The notes under the pieces were generated by a model, which worked only from the letters and a program-made list of their open reading frames with translations, was not told the origin of the DNA and did not search any database. DNA of 64,000 bases from Coemansia sp. RSA 487 (lineage: Eukaryota > Kickxellomycota > Kickxellomycetes > Kickxellales > Kickxellaceae). The stretch lies in NCBI GenBank assembly GCA_027577595.1, contig JANBRJ010000015.1, forward strand, positions 124,001-188,000, in the 5' to 3' direction. Below are positions 21,566 to 30,230 of this stretch, piece after piece. The number at the start of each line of letters is the position of its first letter. Positions within the stretch are counted from its first letter, which is position 1. Position numbers and translations under genes: made by a program.

Positions 21566-22161
21566 CCTGCCGACGCCTCCTCTTTGCTTATTACCACGAT
21601 CTCAATTCTGGCACTTGTGAACGCATGCAACGAGCCTCAGAACGTCAAGTCTGATGGGCCATCTTTGCAGGAGAAAGCTTGCAGATATTGGCTCACATCT
21701 AGTTTAGCAATGCTAGCGAACTCATCCTTTACATTTCCGGAGCCAGTGGGCATGGGTAAGCGTTGGCACTTGTGAATCTCCTCCAAAGCACACTAAACAA
21801 GGTTCATGAACTCAAGAATTTGAAAAAGCTCGATGCTCTGGCCAAAAGCTTCCTTAGCGACAACTATCCTACCATTGGCTGAGACGACAAGCATTATATA
21901 ACGCCAGTTTGTGAGATTTCGTAAATATAAAGTATATTTTTAATAAGAAAAAGACTGAAAAAGAGAAAAAAATCTGAAATTTTGTACAAAAAAGGAAAAG
22001 GTGTCTTGAGCAGAATAAATGAGCTTTCAGAAACATTGGCATCTAATTTGATAGCAGCCACTATAACAGGTGTTAATCTGTCATCGATAAAAATGATATC
22101 TCATAAAGCTGAGCGACTTGTAATTACAGTGGGGTTTATTGGCAACCTGTGTCAACTTTAA
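21566..22161 (+). pseudogene. Decayed gene, unrecognised helical protein
   Basis: Three protein-like stretches lie in order on the plus strand. The first (21566-21775) reads ...LLITTISILALVNACNEPQ... and FTFPEPVGMG. A frame change near 21755 joins a second (to 21882): ALVNLLQSTLNKVHELKNLK... ending LSDNYPTIG. A third (21985-22161) includes GVLSRINELSETLASNLIAA and RLVITVGFIGNLCQL. Composition and amphipathic spacing look like real protein, unlike the flanking AT-rich DNA. No start codon or promoter is evident, so this is an internal fragment. The pattern faintly recalls helical extracellular regions such as those of polycystin-like proteins, but I would not assign a family. Confidence 0.45.
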
Positions 22162-22341
22162 CATTAAAAAAGATTTCTGCTCCTTGACAAGCCTTATTAT
22201 TAACCTTTCCTATTATATATTCAACAATAGAAATTTTGGGCTATTTATATATTTTTGTATTTGGATATCTGCCTTATAAACTGCCTTAATTAGAATTTAT
22301 TGCCGTGGCAGATTGCGCAGCACCTTCCCTAGTTGGGAATA

Positions 22342-22347
22342 TATAAA
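22342..22347 (+). promoter_or_regulatory. TATA box of small gene 2
   Basis: TATAAA lies 97 nt before the ATG at 22439, followed by a pyrimidine-rich leader. Confidence 0.5.
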
Positions 22348-22438
22348 GCCTGCAGCTTTCTCTATATGTCGTGTGCTTTTCCTTATAATTTCACTATTAT
22401 TATACTCTAATTGCTTGAATTTTAATCAAACACAAACA

Positions 22439-22687
22439 ATGCCTAATCCAGTCGCTTTACCGGGAGTAGGATACTCCTTAGTAGCTTATCCAGGTACAAG
22501 CGACACTCAGCACAAAATATACAAGTACAGTGGCACTCCGTCAAATATAATTTTCAACTCTATGGTAAAAAATGGACATGCAAGAAACTCCAATGCGGAA
22601 AGTTACAGCTACTATATATACAGCATGAAGTACAATTACACGGAAATCTGTACGAGGATACGGGAAATGACAAAAGCGAAGGAGTAG
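22439..22687 (+). CDS. Small orphan-family protein, copy 2 of 3
   Basis: 82 residues, intronless, function unknown. The core reads IYKYSGTPSNIIFNSMVKNGH, here as IYKYSGTPSNII then FNSMVKNGH, and the end reads YNYTEICTRI. It is closest to copy 3 in the GTPSN block. The ATG at 22439 was chosen over an upstream in-frame TTG because it fits the length of copies 1 and 3 and the TATA spacing. The central YSYYIYSMKYNY stretch is unusually Tyr-rich. No targeting signal is visible. Confidence 0.7.
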   Translation: MPNPVALPGVGYSLVAYPGTSDTQHKIYKYSGTPSNIIFNSMVKNGHARNSNAESYSYYIYSMKYNYTEICTRIREMTKAKE

Positions 22688-23538
22688 TTTTCTTGATTTG
22701 ACATCTAAAAATTTTGTGCAGCTGTATCATCCAGATTTTCTTTACAAAGACAATAGTACTTTGAGAAATAAGAACTAGGGTCAAACTATGGGCTGTAAAT
22801 GTCTATAAGTGTAAGCATAACTTTAACTTATCTATAATCTAAATCAAACAAGTGAGTTTTTTTTTGTTAAGAGTTTTTGGAATGTCAAAACTACGCGGAA
22901 TAACTCAGATGTCTTGCTCAATAGTTTAGATTATCTGAATATTGTGGTACTTGTTTCATTACCTTGATCATAAGAAGAATTACCGCTATGCAAGGTCGTT
23001 GGTGGCTGCCATGGAACTTCAGGATGCCAAGGACATCAATGATAAAAGGAGGATTAGTGAGAACCAAGCCAGAAACAATAGACAACACATGTTGGCACAT
23101 GTTTCTCCAGCTTTACCTATGCTGCCTTAAAATGACACATATTTCATTTTCATAGTATTAGTTTTTTCCTACATGTTTAATATTAATCATGTCGCTTATA
23201 TATTTGATAAAAGAGATAAAAAAGGTAGCAAATCGAGCTTGGCAAAATGCAGTCTTTTGCGGAAAAAGAAAGCCCAATCTTACTATTATATTTGTCCTGT
23301 TTTCTTTTGCGTTCATCTTGTTAAAGTCTCTTGTTTATTGCTGTTTTCTTTTGGGGAGGTGGGGTAATAAACCTTATGAATCCCACTTTTTATAAATATT
23401 GCCTATACTTTTTTTTACAAATAGTATCGTTCTCACAGTTTGTGCATTTTTCCACATCTAGAGATATATAATACCTTAGATTTCACATCATTTGTCATGC
23501 ATTTATTTCTACATTTAGTTTACCTTTTAATTTTAACT
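22688..23538. other. AT-rich spacer between small genes 2 and 3
   Basis: 850 bp of AT-rich DNA. It contains the 3' UTR of copy 2 and, at 23391-23398, the TATAAATA box of copy 3. A patch near 22940-23130 is less AT-rich and open in more than one frame, but nothing is recognisable there. Confidence 0.5.
23391..23398 (+). promoter_or_regulatory. TATA box of small gene 3
   Basis: TATAAATA lies 148 nt before the ATG at 23539, nearly the same spacing as for copy 1. The leader shares TTCCACATCT with copy 1. Confidence 0.5.
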
Positions 23539-23805
23539 ATGTTAAAACAACAAAAAAAATCTTCAACCACAGGAAACACTGTATCTGTGTTATCAAAGTT
23601 AGAGTACACGCGGGTTGGATATCCAACTAAAAGCAATACACATTATTCGCTATATGACTATGACGGCACGCCGTCCAATGTAATTTTCCGATCTATTATA
23701 AAAAATGGTCATATTATCGAGAATATTGAAAAATTAAGCTATTATGCGAACGGAAAGCTATGCAATTTCAAAGAAATATGCAAAAAAATAACAGCGAAAA
23801 AATAA
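23539..23805 (+). CDS. Small orphan-family protein, copy 3 of 3
   Basis: 88 residues, intronless, function unknown. The core reads LYDYDGTPSNVI, FRSIIKNGH, LSYYANGKLC and FKEICKKITAKK. YYAN/YYAD and the C-terminal ICKKI tie it to copy 1; GTPSN ties it to copy 2. The ATG at 23539 was chosen; an upstream TTG would add a hydrophobic stretch absent from the paralogues. The N-terminus is basic and Ser/Thr-rich (LKQQKKSSTTG). It is convergent with the prefoldin gene 222 bp downstream. Confidence 0.7.
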   Translation: MLKQQKKSSTTGNTVSVLSKLEYTRVGYPTKSNTHYSLYDYDGTPSNVIFRSIIKNGHIIENIEKLSYYANGKLCNFKEICKKITAKK

Positions 23806-24027
23806 CAGCACAAAAAGTGGTTTTCTATTTTCTTTTTTGTATTCCTTAGAAGACATGCTTCAAATGGATTTCAAGATCCAAAATGAATATTTTTTGCCTA
23901 TGAAATATTTTGCCAATAGTTCACATATCCATGTTCAACAAAACAATGACTTTAAAGGTTACTTTATAAAAAGAAATGAAAAGTAACTGCATCCTCGGCC
24001 GTGTAAAGGGAACATAGATAAATTAAC

Positions 24028-24387
24028 TTAAGCAGAGGCAATACGAATATGATTCTGCTTTTGAAAATCCGAAAATTCTTGGTCTCTCTTTTTATATTGG
24101 GTAGTAAGCTGGCTAATTGTAGTGGAGATACCATCGCGGTTGGTTTTAAGGGCAGGCAGAACCTCCTTGACAACCCGCTCGACAAGAACGCCGTTGATTA
24201 GACGGAAACATTTGCGGTCCTCAGGCATCGGGGTCATTGTTTTGATTACCAGGTTGTGCTCGTCTAGCTGAAGCTCCAGCTCGCCGATCTTGCTGGCAAT
24301 GGCCTTGAGCTCGCTGCTGAACTGGTTGGCCTGGATGCGGAGCTCTTGTTCGTTTGGTGCCTTTGCAGCTGCCTTGTTATCGCTCAT
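24028..24387 (-). CDS. PFD2: Prefoldin subunit 2
   Basis: Beta-type subunit of the hexameric prefoldin chaperone, which hands unfolded actin and tubulin to the CCT chaperonin. 119 residues, standard length. The family pattern is visible: an N-terminal helix with QELRIQANQFSSEL, the central hairpin signature DRKCFRLINGVLVERVVKEV, then a C-terminal helix with QLTTQYKKRDQEFSDFQKQ. The ATG at 24387 (MSDNKAAAK) was chosen; the upstream in-frame extension is hydrophobic and unlike the family. Confidence 0.95.
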   Translation of the reverse strand: MSDNKAAAKAPNEQELRIQANQFSSELKAIASKIGELELQLDEHNLVIKTMTPMPEDRKCFRLINGVLVERVVKEVLPALKTNRDGISTTISQLTTQYKKRDQEFSDFQKQNHIRIASA

Positions 24388-24636
24388 TATGTTTATGATA
24401 GAGCAACGAAAGAAGAAATAATATGAATTTTTGGTCAATGAAAGCAATTATACCGCATTCTCTTTTTCTTTCTGACCGCCGCAAAATATCTAGAATACGC
24501 TTTGGCTACGTTTTTCGCCAATAGAAATTGCATTTATGGGAATCTCAAATACTTTTGGAAGCGGGATTCGGCACTTTTAATATCGCAGACACTCTTGGTA
24601 GCTTGCTAAATCTTTATTCAACCGAAAGAAAGTAAT

Positions 24637-25740
24637 CTAGTTTTTCTTTACTATAGAAACAACGTCCTCATCAACCAGTACATGCTCCTTTCCGACCTTT
24701 TGCGGCGCATGCTTGACCGAATTTCCCCATACCAGCGCAAACGAAAACTCTCGAAGAATGCCCTTGTGGATGGAGTTACAAAAGTCGGTGATCGACGACT
24801 TGTCCTTTTTCAAAACAACCGGAGCCGAATAGTCAGGCAGCTTTCCCTTTGGCTTGGTGTAGATGCGCACAAGATTGAGGTACTCCCACATGATTTCCAA
24901 GAGTTCGTCAAAGTTCCACTCGTGGTGCGCGCTGACAGGCACGGCATGCGGAATCTTGTAAATGAGGTCCAGCTCCTCGATCGAAATCTGGTCGATTTTG
25001 TTCAGCACATAGACGGCCGGGATGTACGCCCTGTTTCCCTCGATGACGTCAATCAGCTCGTCGACGGTAGCGTCGCAGCGGAGGCTGATGTCTGCGCTGG
25101 AGATGCGGTACTCGGACATAACCGACCGCACAATATCGTTGTCCAAGTGCGTCAATGGCACGGTGCTTGTCATATTGATTCCGCCTTTGTCCTTTTTGCG
25201 GAACACAATGTTAGGCGGCTGCTTGTTCAGCCGGATCCCAACTGCTTCCATCTCGCGCTCAATGATAGCCTTGTGTGTCAGGGGCTTGAGCACGTCCAGA
25301 ACAAGGAAGATGAGCGAACATGTACGTGCCACAGCAATGACCTGCCTACCGCGACCCTTGCCGTCCTTGGCTCCCTCGATGATTCCAGGGAGATCGAGGA
25401 TCTGTATTTTGGCGCCTTTGTATTGCAGAATACCGGGAACCGTGGTCAGCGTAGTGAACTCGACTTCGCTGACCTCGCTAAAGGTTCCGGTCAGTTTGGA
25501 CATTAGCGTGGACTTTCCTACGGACGGGAAGCCCACAAAGCCAACGCGTGCAACACCAGTACCAGCCACATCGAAGCCCTCGCCGCCTCCACCACCGCTC
25601 TTTGGTGGTGCAAGAAGCTCCCGCCTCAATTTTGCTAGCTTGGCCTTGAGTGTGCCTAAATGATATGCCGTATTTTTGTTCTTTTGCGTACGGGCCATCT
25701 CATTTTCAATCTCTTTGATTTTGTCAAAAACAGTGGACAT
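24637..25740 (-). CDS. RBG1: DRG-family GTPase (Rbg1/DRG1)
   Basis: Developmentally regulated GTP-binding protein of the Obg superfamily; partners a Tma46/DFRP1-type protein on ribosomes to relieve stalled translation. 367 residues, exactly the family length. The N-terminal helical region runs [19 protein letters not shown]. The GTPase motifs are GFPSVGKST (P-loop), the TTLTTVPG switch, DLPGIIEGA (G3) and NKID (G4), and the domain carries the S5D2L-like insert. A C-terminal TGS domain ends with [18 protein letters not shown]. Single exon. It sits head-to-tail with prefoldin 2 and the Sec14-like gene. Confidence 0.96.
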   Translation of the reverse strand: MSTVFDKIKEIENEMARTQKNKNTAYHLGTLKAKLAKLRRELLAPPKSGGGGGEGFDVAGTGVARVGFVGFPSVGKSTLMSKLTGTFSEVSEVEFTTLTTVPGILQYKGAKIQILDLPGIIEGAKDGKGRGRQVIAVARTCSLIFLVLDVLKPLTHKAIIEREMEAVGIRLNKQPPNIVFRKKDKGGINMTSTVPLTHLDNDIVRSVMSEYRISSADISLRCDATVDELIDVIEGNRAYIPAVYVLNKIDQISIEELDLIYKIPHAVPVSAHHEWNFDELLEIMWEYLNLVRIYTKPKGKLPDYSAPVVLKKDKSSITDFCNSIHKGILREFSFALVWGNSVKHAPQKVGKEHVLVDEDVVSIVKKN

Positions 25741-26003
25741 TTTCGCTAGCTGATTATTGGTATGGCTGGATCTCTACGTTCTGGTAATTACAGCAGGATA
25801 TTAGTGTATTCAAGTAAAGAAAGAAAAAAGACAGGTCAGATTTGTAAGTAAGAAAGGGAAAAGAGAAAGATGTGACTGTGGATATAATTTTTTCTCTCAT
25901 TCGTGGCTCGCGGCTCGCTCGGTGAACCAAACTAGCTGGCTCACTTCCCACACAAGCCGTTATATTATTTAAAAAAAAAAGCCTTTTGCTTCACAGAGCG
26001 CGT

Positions 26004-27449
26004 TTAAAGCTCAAATTTGGCTGCTGCTGACGTGTCTGCTTCATCTGCTTCTTGCACCTTGGTCCAGTCGACAACACCATTGCTAAGAACCCCAGTCCTA
26101 TGGTAAAAGTGACGCGCCCTGGTGTACTTGTCCAAGCCGCGCGCAGCATTGACAACAAGGTCGCTGAGCTCTATCCGCTTTGTAGCGGCAGCCGCAAACC
26201 CGTCGTCGTCGCCGGCCTCTTTTGAATCGGTCCATTCTATGGTTGCGCGAATAAACTCCTCGTGCGCAACGCCCAGCTTCTTTGCTGCATACTGACGGGC
26301 CTCGGCATCAAACATCAGCTTGTTCTCATTCGGCTCAGGCATAACGTACTTGTATACGTATTTGTCCTTGCCTCCACGGATCTCCAGAAGCTCCTTTGCG
26401 TCGATAAACTTGAGAAGTCCCTCGGGCTTTTGCGCAAACTGTACCTTTGCCGCTACGACCGGGTCAAGCAGAGGCGAGATGAGCTTCCACACGCCCGAGA
26501 ACCACCACGGGCCGTTGTACACGATACAAATGCCCAGGCATTCTGGATAGTACGCCTCAAGGAATTTGAGGAAGGTCTTGACAAACGGCCAGTCCATGTT
26601 GGCGTTGGAGTGGTCAGTGAGATCCATGATCAGGCACACCCGCTCAACGGGAGGCGATAGCAGCTGGCGCAGCGTCTCCATCATCCAGATCAGATAGCGC
26701 TTAAGCTGCGGATACGACTGGTCTTTCTGGTGGTGCAGACACGAGCCGGACCAGATGATAGGATGGCCCAGCTTGTCCTTGCCGTGCGCGTACGACACGC
26801 CTTTCCACATAAGCGACGCGTCGTTGGCTGTGTCGCCGTGCCAGATGATTTCCTGGACGCCTTCTCTAACCCGCCACTTGACGGCCGCTACGGCCATGCG
26901 GTACGCCTTGTCCAGGTCCCATTTGCGCGCCCTCAGGAACCTCAGAACCAGAACGTCCGGATGGTCCTCCCTGACGGCGGCCCAGAACGCCTCCCCAAGT
27001 GCCACTTTGTTTGGATCCATCGCGCTCTTATCGAATGCAGGAACAAACTCCCCGTCCTTGCCGCACTCGGGAACGATCCCAAGCTCCTTGCATCTGTTGG
27101 CAACGCTCTGGTTGTACATGCACCCGTCAAAGACTTCGAAAGGGCTATTTTCCTCAATGTCCCTGGCCTTCTTCCTTTCCTGCTCGTCGTCGCAGTCCAC
27201 GGGGTGTGCAATTGGATCGCATTCGACCGACTGTAGCGGCTTGTCAAAGTCGTCCAGCAGCTTCTCCCAGAAATCGGCCAACAGATTCTCCTCCTCGGGA
27301 GACAAGTGCTGGTACACGCCGCATGTATCGACCCGGCCCTTGGAGAACTGTGTTGTGATTGCCTCGCGTCCGCTTCCAGCCGCAGAGACGCTTGAGAGGT
27401 CGCTGCTGTGGGACATCTGCCGAGAAATGGCCTTGAATAGACCGCTCAT
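26004..27449 (-). CDS. Sec14-like CRAL-TRIO lipid-transfer protein, copy A
   Basis: Phosphatidylinositol-transfer-type protein of the CRAL-TRIO superfamily; 481 residues, single exon. CRAL-TRIO-N helices carry RFLRARKWDLDKAYRMAV. The lipid-binding lobe has GHPIIWSGS, VCLIMDLTDHSN and FLEAYYPECLGICIVYNGPW, then WWFSGVWKLISPLLDPVVAAK and the closing GGKDKYVYKY. It resembles the Sec14-related proteins of the fission yeast SPAC23B6/Sfh5-like type more than Sec14 itself. It is a clear paralogue of the gene at 30231-31877, with the same order and shared blocks FSG[IV]W.LISP..DPVV and R.YHR.G, but copy B diverges in its N-terminal third. Confidence 0.9.
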   Translation of the reverse strand: MSGLFKAISRQMSHSSDLSSVSAAGSGREAITTQFSKGRVDTCGVYQHLSPEEENLLADFWEKLLDDFDKPLQSVECDPIAHPVDCDDEQERKKARDIEENSPFEVFDGCMYNQSVANRCKELGIVPECGKDGEFVPAFDKSAMDPNKVALGEAFWAAVREDHPDVLVLRFLRARKWDLDKAYRMAVAAVKWRVREGVQEIIWHGDTANDASLMWKGVSYAHGKDKLGHPIIWSGSCLHHQKDQSYPQLKRYLIWMMETLRQLLSPPVERVCLIMDLTDHSNANMDWPFVKTFLKFLEAYYPECLGICIVYNGPWWFSGVWKLISPLLDPVVAAKVQFAQKPEGLLKFIDAKELLEIRGGKDKYVYKYVMPEPNENKLMFDAEARQYAAKKLGVAHEEFIRATIEWTDSKEAGDDDGFAAAATKRIELSDLVVNAARGLDKYTRARHFYHRTGVLSNGVVDWTKVQEADEADTSAAAKFEL

Positions 27450-28336
27450 CGTTTATGCACTACTCTTTTATCCTGGGTAAAGATGGGGGAAGGGGAATAC
27501 GTTTATAAAGACAAAAGTGTTTGCAATATGGACGAAAATAGAGTATGGAAGTAAGGAGGAAAAAACAGCTCGAAAGAGAAACAAAAGAGAAAAGGGCTAG
27601 ATGCGTAACATTTTTCAGTGCGGAGATGAGTCCCCTCCCCTCTCCATTTAATGTGCAAACAGAATTGGTCGGAGCCCAGAATGGTGCAAACAAAGAGGGA
27701 ACGAAGTGGGGGAGAGAAAGTGCAACAGCTCAATGCCCCAAGCTGGGGAGGGTAGAAAGAAAGGGCTGCCCACGCCCCTCCCAACGAATAGCTCAAGACT
27801 GGATGCTATAGCTGTTATAGTGAGTGTTCTCGGCTATTGAGCTTCAACCGATGCCGCCGCCCTAGCTTCAGCCACTTGTATGTTCTCTATTGTGCAACGG
27901 AAGCAATTTGCTAGCCACTGGCCGCGGAGGAGTGGCTGGTCTCTCTGTATACCATATTCGCACGCCTCATGTCTTTGCAACATCTTCCCATTTGTACTTT
28001 TTTACTTGTATGCGAGAAACCACATGTTTCCTCGTCCACATGTGGTAACAAGTAGAGCTGCCGAAATTGATCCGATATCCCGATACATGGGCATTAGCAG
28101 TTGTTCTTTTTTTTAAATCCATCAAACTCTGGGTCACGCATCAGTGTCCTGTAACGCTCGTATGCCAGCACAGAGACACAAAGGCAAGCTTTGAATTTCT
28201 GAGTTTGAAAGAAAAATTAAAAATACATTACACACACCCATTCCATTCTCGCATTCATTATCAAACGCTTCTATTCTGTACCAATATCTGTCAATACCAA
28301 AAAGAGGACATAACTTTCAAAAGAGAAGGAAAAAAA
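27450..28336. promoter_or_regulatory. Divergent promoter, Sec14-like A / ATG6
   Basis: 887 bp between genes transcribed away from each other. It is purine-rich near the Sec14-like gene and AT-rich near ATG6. I recognise no open gene and no clear TATA box in it. Confidence 0.5.
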
Positions 28337-30169
28337 ATGTCTACCTCGACGGCAGCAGCAGCAGTGGCAGCAGCCAAACCAAGCACTTTACAAAACTGCA
28401 AAAGATGTAGCAAGAGGTTGGACTTCATAGACCCATCGTGGAAGAATGCATCCACCGCATCTATAGATGCCCTTACACAGACGTTGCCGGTCGAAAGAAC
28501 CCGCGAGCTCAAAGCAGCAATGTCTGCGCTTTACGTTCAGCAGATGCACAGCAAAAGAGGAGACGACGAGCCAAGAGACCTAACCGACATCTCTCGCTTT
28601 TTCACCCATTCGTTTCGCACTGACAATATAACTCGCCTGGACGCTGCCGATGCACCTGGAACCAAAGACCGCCGGCGTTCCCCAAGTGGCGGTATGCGCG
28701 GGTCAATGGCGCTTGTTCTGGACAAGACCCCATCACTGCCAGCCAAAGACAGTACAGTAAACGGTGCTGGCGGGGTATCAGCAGGAACACAGCAAGAGAC
28801 ACCTGATAACACTAGCGAAGACAATACCAGCAACAGCAACAGCATCCAAAGCGAGTCGTTCATTTTGCTCAGCAGCTCACAAATCCACCCGTACATGTTC
28901 CCCATAGACGCCTCGTCCGACCAACAATTACTACGCCAACAGTCCACCATCAAGGAGATCGAAGACCTTTCAGTTTCGATGTACAAGGATTCAAGCAAAG
29001 CTACTAGTGAGAGGAAGCCAAGTAGTAAAGGTGGCAACCATGACGACAATGGTGCGTTGGACGGGTCTGTTGCACTGTCACCTGCCCACCACCACCACCA
29101 GCAACAGGACGATATTGCTGAAAAGTTTGAGATAATCGGACGCATAATGGATATGCTGGACGATCACTCCACGCTTGGCCATCCTATGTGCGAGGATTGC
29201 GCCGAGACGATGCTGCGGCTGATGGACCGCCAGCTAGCGGACAGTCTCAGGGAGCGGCAGATCGTCGAGGGCATCGGAAAGACGGCGCAAGCGGTCGCGG
29301 GCGTTAGCCAGGCTGCAAAGAAGCAACACTGTGGCGACGTTAATGTACTCGAAGACATTGCTGGCTTGGAGAAGGAGCTTGCTGAACAGGAGGAGATGGA
29401 GCACATGCTTGAAGAGACGCTGGGCACGCTTGATGCTCAGCTAGATGAGATTTGCGGGCAGATCACGTCGCTTCAGACCGAATCTCAGAAACTCGAGGCC
29501 GACGAGGACCAGCAGAACCAGATGCGCAACGACCTTGAGTATGCGCTGGAGAGATGCGAGTCGGAGCAATGGGCACTCGACGACAAATATGCCCGCTTGG
29601 CCGCGCAGCTGACGCAGCTTCAGCGCACAAACGTCTACAACGACGTGTTCAACATTGCGGTGAGCGACGGGATTGCCAGCATCAACGGGTTCAGGCTCGG
29701 AGGCCGATCGGCGCCGCATAACGTCGAGTGGGCCGAGATAAACGCGGCGTGGGGTCAAGCGCTGCTGCTTCTACAGACGGTTGCGCGGCGGCTCGGGTAC
29801 GAGTTTGCTGGCTACAGGCTTATTCCGATGGGCGCGTTCTCCAGAATCGAGCGCACTAGCGATGATGGGGCGGCCAGCGTCTTGGAGCTGTTTGGGTCTG
29901 GCGACATGTACCTGGGGAGGCTCTTCCAGACACGCAAGTTTGATTCAGCAATGGTTGCGTTCCTAGCGTGCCTTGACCAGATTGCCCAGCTTATCACTAG
30001 CATCAACCCGCAGCTCCGGCTGCCTTACAGGATCGACCACGACAAGGTCGGCGGTGTCTCTATCAAGCCGCAGTTTGGACAGGATGACGCGTGGACCAAG
30101 GCGTGCAAAAACACTCTGATGGACGCACGCTGGGCGCTGGCATTTGCGTCGTCCTACACTGCGTCGTAA
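28337..30169 (+). CDS. ATG6: Atg6/Vps30/Beclin-1, subunit of Vps34 PI3-kinase complexes
   Basis: Core autophagy and vacuolar-sorting subunit of class III PI3-kinase complexes I and II. 610 residues, single exon, longer than human Beclin (450) because of a disordered N-terminal half (about 90-270). CxxC pairs are at Cys21/24 (NCKRCSKRLDF) and about residue 284 (HPMCEDCAETM). A coiled coil follows (about 335-430; LEKELAEQEEMEHMLEETL). The membrane-binding BARA domain runs from about 431, with VYNDVFNIAVSDGIASINGF, EINAAWGQALLLLQTVARRL and YRLIPMGAFSRIE. The start at MSTSTAAAAV was chosen as the first ATG in frame. The gene lies between two Sec14-like paralogues on the other strand. Confidence 0.95.
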   Translation: MSTSTAAAAVAAAKPSTLQNCKRCSKRLDFIDPSWKNASTASIDALTQTLPVERTRELKAAMSALYVQQMHSKRGDDEPRDLTDISRFFTHSFRTDNITRLDAADAPGTKDRRRSPSGGMRGSMALVLDKTPSLPAKDSTVNGAGGVSAGTQQETPDNTSEDNTSNSNSIQSESFILLSSSQIHPYMFPIDASSDQQLLRQQSTIKEIEDLSVSMYKDSSKATSERKPSSKGGNHDDNGALDGSVALSPAHHHHQQQDDIAEKFEIIGRIMDMLDDHSTLGHPMCEDCAETMLRLMDRQLADSLRERQIVEGIGKTAQAVAGVSQAAKKQHCGDVNVLEDIAGLEKELAEQEEMEHMLEETLGTLDAQLDEICGQITSLQTESQKLEADEDQQNQMRNDLEYALERCESEQWALDDKYARLAAQLTQLQRTNVYNDVFNIAVSDGIASINGFRLGGRSAPHNVEWAEINAAWGQALLLLQTVARRLGYEFAGYRLIPMGAFSRIERTSDDGAASVLELFGSGDMYLGRLFQTRKFDSAMVAFLACLDQIAQLITSINPQLRLPYRIDHDKVGGVSIKPQFGQDDAWTKACKNTLMDARWALAFASSYTAS

Positions 30170-30230
30170 AGCTCAATTAATCTCTTCTGCTTACATTGGA
30201 GGGCGTGGTTGGATTCTATAAATCAAATGT

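Larger units (their letters stand above)
21254..22438. other. AT-rich spacer with decayed gene
   Basis: 1.2 kb between small genes 1 and 2. It contains a broken coding sequence (21566-22161, separate entry) and, at 22342-22347, the TATA box of small gene 2. The remainder is AT-rich with no recognisable features. Confidence 0.6.

Noticed and set aside
22942-23155. Open frames on both strands between small genes 2 and 3
   Set aside because: Open in several frames at once with no recognisable motif; likely chance in a less AT-rich patch.
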